Assembly (NCBI GenBank): GCA_907163375.1
Contig: CAJQUW010015400.1
Span: 124,001 to 188,000 of the forward strand
Origin: Prostheceraeus crozeri
Taxonomy: Eukaryota > Platyhelminthes > Polycladida > Euryleptidae
Direction: 5' to 3'
Length of the DNA stretch: 64,000 nt
Shown piece after piece: positions 45,457-62,000 of the stretch; the first letter of the stretch is position 1; each line of letters starts with the position of its first letter. The position numbers and the translations under genes are program-made. The notes below the pieces were generated by a model, which was not told where the DNA came from, made no database searches, and worked only from the letters and a program-made list of their open reading frames with translations.

Positions 45457-48400
45457 ACTCAAATTGACACTATTGACACTCAAATTGAAATTATTGACAC
45501 TCAAATTGACACTATTGACACTCAAATTGACACTATTGACAATCCAATTGACACTATTGACACTCAAATTGACACTATTGACAGTATTCACACTCAAATT
45601 GACACCATTGACGCTCAAATTGACACTATTGACACTTAAATTGACACTATTGACACTGAAATTGACACTACTGACTCTCAAACTAACGCTATTGACACTC
45701 ATATATACGCCATTGACACTGAAAATGACATTACTGACACTTAAATTGACACTATATGACACTATATGACACTACATGAAAACTATATTAAAACCATATG
45801 AAAACTATACGACAACTAACTGAAAACTAATTGATGACTGATGACACTAATGACACTAATGACACTGTGACACTAATGACACTGTGACACTAATGACATA
45901 CGAGTATATGAACTATTGGACACTATTGGAAAACCCTGCGAAAACTGTACCAAAATTATACGAAAAATATGCGAAAACTATACGGAACAATACGAAAACT
46001 ATGCGAAAACTATAAGCAAACCATGTGAATACTATATGAAAACTATATGAAGAATATATGAATACTATATGAAAAATATATGAAAACTATATGAAGGCTA
46101 CATGAAATGCATATGAAAACTACGCAAAACTATATAAAGACTGCATGAAAACTACATGAAAACTATATGAAGACTCTATAAAAACTATGTGAAAACTACA
46201 GGAAAGCTATATGAAATACATATGAAAACTATATGAAAGCTATATGACAATTATATGAGAGCTATACGACATCTAACTGAAAACTAACTGAAAACTAGAT
46301 GAAAACTACATGAAAAGTACATGAAGGCTATATGAAATACATATGAAAACTATGTGAAAACCATATGAAAACTATATAAAAACTATATGAAAACTATATG
46401 GAACCTATATGAAAACACAAAAAAAAATATAATGAAAATGAATGAATTATGAGAGAGCCATGCGCGACTTAACTGAAACTACTGAAAACTACTAAAAAAA
46501 AAAAAAAACAAAGAAACTAGATGAAAACTATATGAAAACTATATAAAAACTATCTGAAAACCATATGAAAACTATATGAAAGCTATATAAAATACATATA
46601 AAACTATATGAAAGCTATATGACAATTATATGAGAGCAATACGACATGTAACTGAAAACTAACTGGAAACTAGCTGAAAACTACATGAAAACTATATAAA
46701 AACTGAATGAAAACTAGATGAAAACTATATGATAACTATGTGAAAACTATATGAAGACTGCATGAAAACTATATGAAAACTATATGAAGAGTCCATAAAA
46801 ACTATATGAAAACTATATGAAAGCTATATGAAATGCATATGAAAACTGTGTGAAAGCTACATTACAATTATATGAGAGCCATACGACATCTAACTGAAAA
46901 CTAACTGAAGACTAGCTGAAAACTACATGAAACTATATGAAAACTAGATGAAAACTATTTGAAAACTATATAAAAACTATCTGAAAACCATATAAAGACT
47001 CTGCGACAACTAACTGAAAACTAACTGATGACTGGTGACACTAATGTCACTAATGACACTCATATTGAGACTACTGACACCATTGACACTCAAATTGACA
47101 CTATTGACACTCAAATTGACACTATTGACACTGAAAGTGACACTATTGACACTCAAATTAACACTATTGACACTCAAATTGACACTTTTGACAATCAAAT
47201 TGACACTATTGACACTCTAATTGACACTATTGACACTCAAATTGACAATTTTGACACTCAAACTGACACTATTGACACTCAAATTGACACTATTGACAAT
47301 CCAATTGACACTATTGACACTCAAATTGACACTATTGACAGTATTCACACTCAAATTGACACCATTGACGCTCAGATTGACACTATTGACACTATTAACA
47401 CTGAAAATGACACTACTGACACTCAAATTGACACAATTGACACTATATGACACTACATGAAAACTATATTAAAACCATATGACAACTATATGACAACTAA
47501 CTGAAAACTAATTGATGACTGATGACACTAATGACACTGTGACACTAATGACACTGTGCACTAATGACATATATGAACTATTGGACACTATTGGAATGCA
47601 ATGCGAAAACTTTACCAAAACTATTCGAAAAATATGCGAAAACTATACGGAACAATACGAAAACTATGCGAAAACTATATGCAAACTATATGAATACTAT
47701 ATGAAAACTATATAAAAAATATATGAAAACTATATGAAGTCTATATGAAATGCATATGAAAACTATATGAAAGCTATATGACAATTATATGAGAGCCATA
47801 CGACATCTACTTGAAAACTAACTGAAAACTACCTGAAAACTAGCTGAAAACTACATGAAAGCTACATGAAACACATATGAAAACTATGTGAAAACCATGT
47901 GAAGACTTTATAAAAACTATATGAAATTTATATGGAATCTATATGAAATGCACCTGAAAACTATATGAAAGCTATATGACATTTATATGAGAGCCATGCG
48001 ACATCTAACTGAAAACTAATTGAAAACTAGCTGAAAACTACAAGAAAACTACATGAAAACTATATGAAAACTATATAAAAACTATCTGAGAACCACATGA
48101 AAACTATGCGACAACTAACTGAAAACTAATTGATGACCGAAGACACTAATGACACTAATGACACTAATGACACTAATCCCACTAATGACACTAATGACAC
48201 TGTGACACTAATGACATATATTAACTATTGGACACTATTGGAATGCCATGCGAAAACTGTACGAAAACTATACGAAAAATATGCGAAAACCATACGGAAC
48301 AATACGAAAACTATGCGAAAACTATATCTAAACTATATGAATACTATATGAAAACTATATGAAAACTATGTGAAAACTATATGAAGACTGCATGAAAACT

Positions 48401-51400
48401 ATATGAAAATTATATGAAGAGTCCATAAAAACTATATGAAAACTATATGAAAGCTATATGAAAACTAGATGAAAACTATATAAAAACTATATAAAAACTA
48501 TCTGAAAACCATATGAAGACTATGCCACAACTAACTGAAAACTAACTGATGACTGATGACACTAATGTCACTAATGACACTCAAACTAACGCTATTGACA
48601 CTCATATATACGCCATTGACACTGAAAATGACATTACTGACACTCAAATTGACACTATTGACACTATATGACACTACATGAAAACTCTATTAAAACCATA
48701 TGAAAACTATACGACAACTAACTGAAAAGTAATTGATGACTGATGACACTAATGACACTAATGACACTAATGACACTGTGACACTAATGACACTGTGACA
48801 CTAATGACATATATGAACTATTGGACACTATTGGAAAACCCTGCGAAAACTGTACCAAAATTATACGAAAAATATGCGAAGACTCTACGGAACAATACGA
48901 AAACTATGCGAAAACTACATGCAAACCATGTGAATACTATATGAAAACTATATGAAAAATATATGAAAACTATATGAAAACTACAGGAAAGCTATATGAA
49001 ATACATATGAAAACTATATGAAAGCTATATGACAATTATATGAGAGCCATACGACATCTAACTGAAAACTAACTGAAAACTAGCTGAAAACTAGCTGAAA
49101 ACTACATGAAAGCTATACGAAACACATATGAAAACTATGTGAAAACCATGTGAAGACTATATAAAAACTATATGACAACTATATGGAAGCTATATGAAAT
49201 GCACATGAAAACAATATGAAAGCTATATGACAATTATATGAGAGCCATGCGACATCTAACTAAAAACTAACTGAAAACTAGCTGAAAACTACATGAAAAC
49301 TACATGAAGGCTATATGAAACACATATGAAAACTATGTGAAAACCATGTGAAGACTATATAAAAACTATATGAAAACTATATGGAACCTATATGAAATGC
49401 ACATGAAAACTATATGAAAGCTATATGACAATTATATGAGAGCCATGCGACATCTAACTGAAAACAAATTGAAAACTAGCTGAAAAAAACATGAAAACTA
49501 GATGAAAACTATATGAAAACTATGTGAAAGCTATATAAAATACATATGAAAACTATATGAAAGCTATATGACAATTATATGAGAGCCATACGACATCTAA
49601 CTGAAAACTAACTGAAAACTAGCTGAAAACTACATGAAAAATATATGAAAACTATATAAAAACTATCTGAGAACCACATGAAAACTATGCGACAACTAAC
49701 TGAAAACTAATTGATGACCGAAGACACTAATGACACTAATGACACTAATGGTACTGTGACACTAATGACATATATTAACTATTGGACACTATTGGAATGC
49801 CATGCGAAAACTGTACGAAAACTATACGAAAAATATGCGAAAACCATACGGAACAATACGAAAACTATGCGAAAACTATATCCAAACTATATGAATACGA
49901 TATGAAAACTATATGAAAAATATATGAAAACTATGTGAAAACTATATGAAGACTGCATGAAAACTATATGAAAACTATATGAAGAGTCCATAAAAACTAT
50001 ATGAAAACTATATGAAAGCTATATGAAATGCATATGAAAACTGTGTGAAAGCTATATGACAATTAGATGAGAGCCATACGACATCTAACTGAAAACTAAG
50101 TGAAGACTAGCTGAAAACTACATGAAAACTGTATGAAAACTCGATGAAAACTATATGAAAAGTATATGAAAACTATATAAAAACTATCTGAAAACCATAT
50201 AAAGACTATGCGACAACTAACTGAAAACTAACTGATGACTGATGACACTAATGTCACCAATGACACTCAAATTGAGACCACTAACACCATTGAAACTCAA
50301 ATTGACACTATTGACTCTCAAATTGACACTATTGACACTCAAATTAACACTATTGACACTCAAATTGACACTTTTGACAATCAAATTGACACTATTGACA
50401 CTCTAATTGACACTATTGACACTCAAATTGACACTATTGACAATCAAATTGACACTATTGACACTCAAATTGACACTATTGACAATCCAATTGACACTAT
50501 TGACACTCAAGTTGACACTATTGACAGTATTCACACTCAAATTGACACCATTGACGCTCAGATTGACACTATTGACACTTAAATTGACACTATTGACACT
50601 GAAAATGACACTACTGACACTCAAATTGACACAGTTGACACTATATGACACTATATGACACTACATGAAAACTATATTAAAACCATATGACAACTATACG
50701 ACAACTAACTGAAAACTAATTAATGACTGATGACACTAATGACACTGTGCACTAATGACATATATGAACTATTGGAAACTATTGGAATGCAATGCGAAAA
50801 CTTTACCAAAAATATACGAAAAATATGCGAAAACTATACGGAACAATACGAAAACTATGCGAAAACTATATGCAAACTATATGAATACTATATGAAAACT
50901 ATATGAAAAATATATGAAAACTATATGGAGTCTATATGAAGTGCATATGAAAACTATATGAAAGCTATATGACAATTATATGAGAGCCATACGACATCTA
51001 ACTGAAAACTAACTGAAAACTAGCTGAAAACTACATGAAGGCTACATGAAACACATATGAAAACTATGTTAAAACCATGTGAAGACTATATAAAAACTAT
51101 ATGAAAACTATATGGAATCTATATGAAATGCACATGAAAACTATATGAAAACTATATAAAAACTATGTGAGAACCATATGAAAACTATGCGACAACTAAC
51201 TGAAAACTAATTGATGACCGAAGACACTAATGACACTAATGACACTAATCCCACTAATGACACTAATGACACTGTGACAGTAATGACATATATTAACTAT
51301 TGGACACTATTGGAATGCCATGCGAAAACTACGAAAACTATACGAAAAATATGCGAAAACCATACGGAAAAATACGAAAACTATGCGAAAACTATATCCA

Positions 51401-52185
51401 AACTATATGAATACTATATGAAAACTACATGAAAGCCATGTGAAAACTATATGAAGACTGCATGAAAACTATATGAAAACTATATGAAGAGTCCATAAAA
51501 ACTATATGAAAACTATATGAAACCTATATGAACTGCATATGAAAACTGTGTGAAAGCTACATGACAATTATATGAGAGCCATACGACATCTAACTGAAAA
51601 CTAACTGAAAACTAGCTGAAAACTACATGAAAACTATATAAAAACTAGATGAAAACTATATGAAAACTATATAAAAACTATCTGAAAACCATATGAAGAC
51701 TATGCCACAACTAACTGAAAACTAACTGATGACTGATGACACTAATGTCACTAATGACACTCAAATTGAGACTACTGACACCATTGACACTCAAATTGTC
51801 ACTATTGACACTCAAATTGACACTATTGACGCTCAAATTGGCACTATTGACACTCAAATTAAAACTATTGACACTCAAATTGACACTTTTGACAATCAAA
51901 TTGACGCCATTGACACTATTGAAGCTAATGAAACTATTGACACTATTGACACTCAAATTGACATTATTGACACTCAAATTGACACTAATGACACTCAAAT
52001 TGACACTATTGACAATCCAATTGACACTATTGACACTCAAATTGACACTATTGACAGTATTCACACTTAAATTGACACCATTGACGCTCAGATTGACACT
52101 ATTGACACTTAAACTGACACTATTGACACTCAAAATGACACTACTGACACTCAAATTGACACTATTGACACTATATGACACTACA
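45457..52185. repeat. Right satellite, units of about 1.5-1.7 kb
   Basis: A arrays lie at about 45451-45775 (the continuation of the array split by the Polinton), 47026-47458, 48546-48675 (stub), 50233-50670 and 51726-52185. The arrays share AATCCAATTGACACTATTGA and a GACAGTATTCACACT segment. B blocks carry GACTGCATG and GAAGAGTCCATAAAAAC variants. A poly-A-like imperfection (about 46490-46510) interrupts the B block at 45776-47025. Confidence 0.8.
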
Positions 52186-55100
52186 TGAAAACTATATTAA
52201 AACCATATGACAACTATGCGACAACTAACTGAAAACTAATTGATGACTGATGACACTAACGACAATAATGACACTGTGACACTAATGACACTGTGCACTA
52301 ATGACATATATGAACTATTGGACACTATTGGAATGCGATGCGAAAACTTTACCAAAACTATACGAAAAATATGCGAAAACTATACGGAACAATACGAAAA
52401 CTATGCGAAAACTATATGCAAACTATATGAATACTATATGAAAACTATATGAAAAATATATAAAAACTATATGAAGTCTATATGAAATGCATATGAAAAC
52501 TATATGAAAGCTATATGACAATTATATGAGAGCCATACGACATCTAACTGAAAACTAACCGAAAACTAGCTGAAAACTAGCTGAAAACTAGCTGAAAACT
52601 ACATGAAGGCTACGCGAAACACATATGAAAACTATGTGAAAACCATGTGAAGACTATATAAAAACTATATGAAAACTATATGAAAGCTATATGAAATGCA
52701 CATGAAAACAATATGAAAGCTATATGACAATTATATGAGAGCCATGCGACATCTAACTGAAAACTAACTGAAAACTAGCTGAAAACTACATGAAATCTAG
52801 ATCAACACGATATGAAAACTATATAAAAACTATCTGAAAACCATATGACAACTATGCGACAACTAACTGAAAACTAACTGTTGACTGATGACACTAATGT
52901 CACTAATAGCACTCAAATTGAGAATACTGACACCATTGACACTGAAATTGACACTATTGACACTCAAATTGACACTTTTGACAATCAAATTGACACCATT
53001 GACACTCAAATTGACACCATTGACGTTCAAATTGACACTATTAACACTCAAATTGAAACTATTGACACTCAAATTGACACTATTGACAGTCAAATTGACA
53101 CTATTGACACTCAAATTGACACTATTGACCCTCACATTGACACTATACACACTCAAATTGACACTATTGACGCTCAAATTGACACTATTGACACTTAAAT
53201 TGACACTATTGACACTACTGACACTCAAAATTAACGCTATTGACACTCATATTGACGCCATTGACATTCAAAATGACACTACTGAATCTCAATTTGACAC
53301 TATTGACACTACATGACACTATATGACACTATATAAAAACTATCTGCAAACCATTTGAAAACTATGCGACAACTAACTGAAAACTAACTGATGACACTAA
53401 TGTCACTAATGACGCTCAAATTAACACTATTGACACTCAAATTGGCACCATTGACCCTCAAATTGACACTATTGACACTCAAATTGACACTGTTGATACT
53501 CAAATGGACACTATTGACAATCAAATTGACACTATTGACACTCAAATTTACACTATTGACGCTTAATTTGACACTATCGACAACATTGAAGCTAATAACA
53601 CTATTGACACCATTGACACTCAAATTGACACTATTTTCACTCATATTGACACTATCGACACTCAAATTGACACTATTCTCACTCAAATTGACACTATTGA
53701 CACTCAAATTTACACTATTGACACTTAATTTGACACTATCGACACTATTGAACCTAATGACACTATTGACACTATTGACACTCAAATTAGCACTATTGAC
53801 ACTCAAATTGACACTATTGACACTCAAATTGACACTATTGACAGTATTCACACTTAAATTGACACCATTGACGCTCAGATTGACACTATTGACACTTAAA
53901 CTGACACTATTGACACTCAAAATGACACTACTGACACTCAAATTGACACTATTGACACTATATGACACTACATGAAAACTATATTAAAACCATATGACAA
54001 CTATGCGACAACTAACTGAAAACTAATTGATGACTGATGACACTAACGACACTAATGACACTGTGACACTAATGACACTGTGCACTAATGACATATATGA
54101 ACTATTGGACACTATTGGAATGCGATGCGAAAACTTTACCAAAACTATACGAAAAATATGCGAAAACTATACGGAACAATACGAAAACTATGCGAAAACT
54201 ATATGCAAACTATATGAATACTATATGAAAACTATATGAAAAATATATAAAAACTATATGAAGTCTATATGAAATGCATATGAAAACTATATGAAAGCTA
54301 TATGACAATTATATGAGAGCCATACGACATCTAACTGAAAACTAACTGAAAACTAGCTGAAAACTAGCTGAAAACTAGCTGAAAACTAGCTGAAAACTAC
54401 ATGAAGGCTACGCGAAACACATATGAAAACTATGTGAAAACCATGTGAAGACTATATAAAAACTATATGAAAACTATATGAAAGCTATATGAAATGCACA
54501 TGAAAACAATATGAAAGCTATATGACAATTATATGAGAGCCATGCGACATCTAACTGAAAACTAACTGAAAACTAGCTGAAAACTACATGAAATCTAGAT
54601 CAACACGATATGAAAACTATATGAAAACTATATAAAAACTATCTGAAAACCATATGACAACTATGCGACAACTAACTGAAAACTAACTGTTGACTGATGA
54701 CACTAATGTCACTAATAGCACTCAAATTGAGAATACTGACACCATTGACACTGAAATTGACACTATTGACACTCAAATTGACACTATTGACACCGAAATT
54801 GACACTATTGACACTCAAATTGACACTTTTGACAATCAAATTGACACCATTGACACTCAAATTGACACTATTGACGTTCAAATTGACACTATTAACACTC
54901 AAATTGAAACTATTGACACTCAAATTGACATTATTGACAGTCAAATTGACACTATTGACACTCAAATTGACACTATTGACCCTCACATTGACACTATACA
55001 CACTCAAATTGACACTATTGACGCTCAAATTGACACTATTGACACTTAAATTGACACTATTGACACTACTGACACTCAAAATTAACGCTATTGACACTCA

Positions 55101-56028
55101 TATTGACGCCATTGACATTCAAAATGACACTACTGAATCTCAATTTGACACTATTGACACTACATGACACTATATGACACTATATAAAAACTATCTGCAA
55201 ACCATTTGAAAACTATGCGACAACTAACTGAAAACTAACTGATGACACTAATGTCACTAATGACGCTCAAATTAACACTATTGACACTCAAATTGGCACC
55301 ATTGACCCTCAAGTTGACACTATTGACACTCAAATTGACACTGTTGACACTCAAATGGACACTATTGACAATCAAATTGACACTATTGACACTCAAATTT
55401 ACACTATTGACGCTTAATTTGACACTATCGACAATATTGAAGCTAATAACACTATTGACACTCAAATTGACACTATTTTCACTCATATTGACACTATCGA
55501 CACTCAAATTGACACTATTCTCACTCAAATTGACACTATTGACACTCAAATTTACACTACTGACACTTAATTTGACACTATCGACACTATTGAACCTAAT
55601 GACACTATTGACACTATTGACACTCAAATTAGCACTATTGACACTCAAATTGACACTATTGACACTCAAATTGACACTATTGACACTATTCACACTCAAA
55701 TTGACACTATTGACACTCAAATTGACACCATTGACACTCAAATTTAACACTACTGACACTCAAATTGACACTATTGTCACTCAAATTGAAATTATTGACA
55801 CTCAAATTGACACTTTTGACACTCAAATTGACACTATTGACACTCAAATCGACACTATTCACACTCAAATTGACACTATTCACACTCAAATTGACACTAT
55901 TGACGCTCAAATTGACACAACTGACACTCAAATCAACGCCCTTCACACTCATATTGACGCCATTGACACTCAAAATGACACTACTGACACTCAAATTGAC
56001 ACTATTGACACTATATGACACTACATGA
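52186..56028. repeat. Two tandem copies of a paired-array unit of about 1.8 kb
   Basis: Each unit is a B block, an A array, a 50-bp spacer and a second A array: 52186-52878, 52879-53330, 53386-53970, then 53971-54687, 54688-55185, 55236 onward. Starts are offset by about 1785-1850 bp. Private features such as AAATCTAGATCAACACG, ACTAATAGCACTC and the ATTCTCACTCAAATTG variant are shared. The second copy has extra units (42 bp in its first array) and is extended to about 56028. Confidence 0.85.
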
Positions 56029-59000
56029 AAACTATATTAAAACCATATGAAAACCATACGACCACCAACTGAAAACTAATTGATGACCGATGACACTATT
56101 GACACTCAAATTACACTAATGACGCTAATGACACTGTGACACTAATGACATATATGAACTATTGGACACTATTGGAAAACCATGCGAAAACTGTACGAAA
56201 ACTATACGAAAAATATGCGAAAACTATAAGAACAATACGAAAACTATGCAAAAACTATATGCAAACTATATGAATACTATATGGAAACTATATGAAAAAT
56301 ATATGAAGACTATGTAAAGTCTTTATGAAATGCATATGAAAACTATGTGAAAACTATATGAAGACTGCATGAAAACTACATGAAAACTATATGAAGACTA
56401 TATAAAAACTATATGAAAGCTATATGAAATACATATGAAAACTTTATGGAAGCTATATGACAATTATATGAGAGCCATACGACATCTAACTGAAAACTAA
56501 CTGAAAACTAGCTGAAAACTACTCGAAAACTAGATGAAAACTATATGAAAACTATATGAAAACTATGTGAAAACTATAGGAAAGCTATATAAAAACTATC
56601 TGAGAACCCTATGAAAACTATGCGACAACTAACTGAAAACTAATTGATGACCGATGACACTAATGATACTAATTACACTAATACACTAATGACACTGTGA
56701 CACTAATGACATATATGAACTATTGGACACTATTGGAAAGCCATGCGAAAACTGTACGAAAACTATACGAAAAATATGCGAAAACTATATGAATACTATA
56801 TGAAAACTATATGCAAAATATATGAAAACAATGTGAAAACTATAAGAAGAATGCATGAAAACTAAATAAAAACTATATGAAGAGTACATAAAAGCTATAT
56901 GAAAACTAAATGAAGCTATATGCAATACATTTGAAAACTATTTGAAAGCTATATGACAATTATATGAGAGCCATACGACTTCTAACTGAAAAATAACTGA
57001 AAACTAGCTGAAAACTAATCGAAAACTATATATAAACTAGATGAACACTAGATGAAAACTATCTGAAAACCATATGAAAACTATATGAAAACTATATAAA
57101 AACTATCTGAAAACCATATGAAAACTATGCGACAATTAACTGAAAACTAACTGATGACTGATGACACTAATGACACTAATGACAGTCAAATTGAGACTAC
57201 TGACACCATTGACACTCAAATTGACACTCTAATTGACACTATCGACACTCAAATTGACACTTTTGACACTCAAATAGACACTATTGACACTCAAATTGAC
57301 ACTATTGACACTCAAATTGAAACTATTGACACTCAAATTGACACTATTGACACATGTGACTCTATTGACACTCAAATTGAAACTATTGTCACTCAAATTG
57401 ACACTATTGACACTCAAATTGACACTATTGACACTCAAATTGACACTATTGACACTCAAATTGAATCTATTAACACTCAAATTGCCACTTCATACTCATA
57501 ATGTTGCAATTGACACTCAAATTCACACTTTTGACACTAAAATTGACACTATTCACGCTCAAGTTGACACTATTGACGCTCGAATTGAAATTATTGACAC
57601 TCAAATTGATACTATTGACACTCAAATTGACACTATTGACACTCGCATAAACGCTATTGACACTGATATTGACGCCATTTACACTCAATATGACACTACT
57701 GACACTCAAATTGACACTATATGACACTACCTGAAAATTATATTAAAACTATATGAAAACTATACGACAACTAACTGAAAACTAATTGATGACCGATGAC
57801 ACTAATGTCACTAATGACACTCAAATTGAGACTTCTGACACCATTGACACTCAAATTGAAATTATTGACACTCAAATTGACACTATTGACACCCAAACTG
57901 ACACTATTGACACTCAAATTGACACTATTCACACTTAAATTGACACTATTGACACTCATATTGACACTACTGACACGCAAATTAACGATATTGACACTCA
58001 TATTGACGCCATTGACACTCAAAATGACACTACTGACACTCAAATTGAGGCTATTGACACTATATGACAATACATGAAAACTATATTAAAACCATATGAA
58101 AACTATACGACAACCAACTGAAAACTAATTGATGACTGATGACAGCAATTACGCTAATGACACTAATGACACTGTGACACTAATGATATAGATGAACTAT
58201 TGGACACTATTGGAAAACTAGCAAAAACTGTACGAAAAATACACGAAAAATGTGGGAAAACTATACGGAACAATACGAAAACTATGCGAAAACTATATGC
58301 AAATTATATGAATACTATATGAAAACTATATGAAAAATATATGAAAACTATATGAAGGCTATATGAAATGCATATGAAAACTATATAAAAAATTTTATGA
58401 AGACTGCATAAAAGCTACATGAAAACTATATGAGGACTATATAAAAACTATATGAAAACCATATGAAAGCTATATGAAATACATATGAAAACTATATGAA
58501 ACCTACCTGACAATTATATAAGAACCATACGACATCTAACTGAAAACTAACTGAAAACTAACTGATGACTGATGACACTAATGTCACTAAAGACACTCAA
58601 ATTGAGACTACTGACACCATTGACACTCAAATTGAAATTATTGACACTCAAATTGACACTGTTGACACTCAAATTGACACTATTCACACTTAAATTGACA
58701 CTATTGACACTCATATTGACGCCATTGACACTCAAAATGACACTACTGACATTCGAATTGACACTATTGACACTATATGACAATACTTGAAAACTATATT
58801 AAAACCATCTGAAAACTATACGACAACCAACTGAAAACTAATTGATGACTGATGACACTAATGACACCAATGACACTTATGACACTAATTACGCTAATGA
58901 CACTAATGACACTGTGACACTAATGACATATATGAACTATTGGACACTATTGGAAAACTATGCGAAAACTGTACGAAAAATACACGAAAAATAAGGGAAA

Positions 59001-62000
59001 ACTATACGGAACAATACGAAAACTATGCGAAATCTATATGCAAACTATATGAACACTATATGAAAACTATATGAAAAATATATGAAAACTATATGAAGGC
59101 TATATGCAATGCATATGAAAACTATATGAAAACTATATGAAGACTGCATGAAAACTACATGAAAACTATATGAGAACTATATAAAAACTATATGAAAACC
59201 ATATGAAAGCTATATGAAATACATATGAAAACTATATGAAAGCTACATGACAATTATATGAGGGCCATACGACATCTAACTGAAAACTAACTGAAAACTA
59301 GCTGAATACTACATAAAGACTACATGAAGACTATATGAAAACTAGATGAAAACTATATGATGACTATATAAAAACTATCTGAAAACCATATGAAATCTAT
59401 GCGACAACTAACTGAAAACTAACTGATGACTGATGACAATAATGACACTCAAATTAGACTAATAACGCTAATGACACTGTGACACTAATTACATATATGA
59501 ACTATTGGACACTATTGGAAAACCACGCGAAAACTGTACGAAAACCACACGAAAAATATGCGAAAACTATACGGAACAATACGAAAAATATGCGAAAACT
59601 ATATGCAAACTATATGAATACTATATGAAAACTATCTGAAAAATATATGAAATCTATATGAAGGCTATATGAAACACATATGAAAACTATGTGAAAACCA
59701 TGTGAAGACTATATAAAAACTATATGAAAACTATATGGAAGCTATATGAAATGCATATGAAAACTATATGAAAGCTATATGACAATTATATGAGAGCCAT
59801 ACGACATCTAACTGAAAACTAACTGAAAACTAGCTGAAAACTACATAAAAACTAGATGAAAACTATATGAAAACTATATAAAAACTATCTGAAAAACACA
59901 TGAAAACTATGCGAGAACTAACTGAAAACTAACTGATGACTGATGACACTAATGTCACTAATGACACTCAAATTGAGACTACTGACACCATTGACACTCA
60001 AATTGACACTATCGACACTATTGAAGCTTATGACACTATTGTCACTATTGACACACAAATTGAAATTATTGACACTCAAATAGACACTATTGACACTCAA
60101 ATTGACACTATTGACACTTAAGATGACACTATTGACACTCAAATTGACACTATCGACACTGTTGAAGCTAATGACACTATTGACACTCAAATTGAAATTA
60201 TTGACACTCAAATTGACACTATTGACTCTCAAATTGACACTATTCACAGTCAAATTGACACTATTGACAATTAAATTGACACTATTGACACTGAAATTGA
60301 CACTACTGACACTCGCATTAACGCTATTGACACTGATATTGACGCCATTGATACTTAAAATGACACTACTGACACTCAAATTGACACCATATGACACTAC
60401 ATGAAAACTATATTAAAACCATATGAAAACTATACGACAACTAACTGAAAACTAATTGATGACCGATGACACTAATAACACTAATGGCACTAATTACACT
60501 AATGACACTGATGACACTGTGACACTAATGACATATATGAGCTATTGGACACTATTAAAAACCATGCGAAAATTGCACGAAAACCACACGAAAAATATGC
60601 GAAAACTGTACGGAACAATAAGAAAACTATGCGAAAACTATATGCAAACTATATGAATACTATATGAAAACGATCTGAAAAATATATGAAAACTATATGA
60701 AGGCTATATGAAACACATATGAAAACTATGTGAAAACCATGTGAAGACTATATAAAAACTATATGAAAACTATATGGAAGCTATATGAAATGCATATGAA
60801 AACTATATGAAAGCTATATGACAATTATATGAGAGCCATATGACATCTAACTGAAAACTAACTGAAAACTAGCTGAAGAATAAACGAAAACTATATGAAA
60901 AACTAGATGAAAACTAAAGAAAAACTTTCTGAAAACCATATGAAAACTATGCGACAACTAACTGAAAACTAACTGATGACTGATGACACTAATGACACTA
61001 AAATTGAGACTACTGACACCATTGACACTCAAATTGACACTATCGACACTATTGAACCTTATGACACTATTGACACTATTCACAATCAAATTGACACCAT
61101 CGACACTCAAATTGACACTATTGACACTCAAATTGACACTATTGACACTCAAATTGACACTATTGACACTCAATTTGACACTTTTGACACTCAAATTGAC
61201 ACTATTCATACTCAAATTGACACTATTGACACTCAAATTGACACTATTGCCAATTAAATTGACACTATTGACACTGAAATTGACACTACTGACACTCGCA
61301 TTAACGCTATTGACACTGATATTGACGCCATTGACACTTAAGATGACACTACTGACACTGAAATTGACACTGTATGACACTACATGAAAACTATATTAAA
61401 ACCATATGAAAACTATACGATAACTAACTGAAAACTAATTGATGACCGATGACACTAATAACAATGATGGCACTAATTACACTAATGACACTAATGACAC
61501 TGTGACACTAATGACACTGTGACACTAATGACATATATGAACTGTTGGACACTATTGGCAAACCATGCGAAAATTGCACGAAAACCACACGAAAAATATG
61601 CAAAAACTATACGGAACAATACGAAAGCTATGCGAAAACTATATGCAAACTACATGAATACTATATGAAAACTATATGAAAAATATATTAAAACTATATG
61701 AAGACTATATGAAAGCTATATGAAATACATATGAAAACTATATTAAAGCTATATGACAATGATATGAGAGCCATACGACATCTAACTGAAAACTAGCTGA
61801 AAACTAGCTGAAAACTACATGAAAACTAGATGAAAACTAGAAGAAAACTATATGAAAACTATATGAAAACTATATGAAAACTATATAAAAACTATCTGAA
61901 AACCATATAAAAACTATGCGACAGCTAACTGAAAACTAACTGATGACACTAATGACACTAATGACACTAAAATTGAGACTACTGACACCATTGACTCTCT

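Noticed and set aside
46480-46515. Run of A residues in a B block as a possible retroposon tail
   Set aside because: No element body or target duplication precedes it. Surrounding 11-bp units continue on both sides, so it looks like local slippage or a sequencing irregularity.
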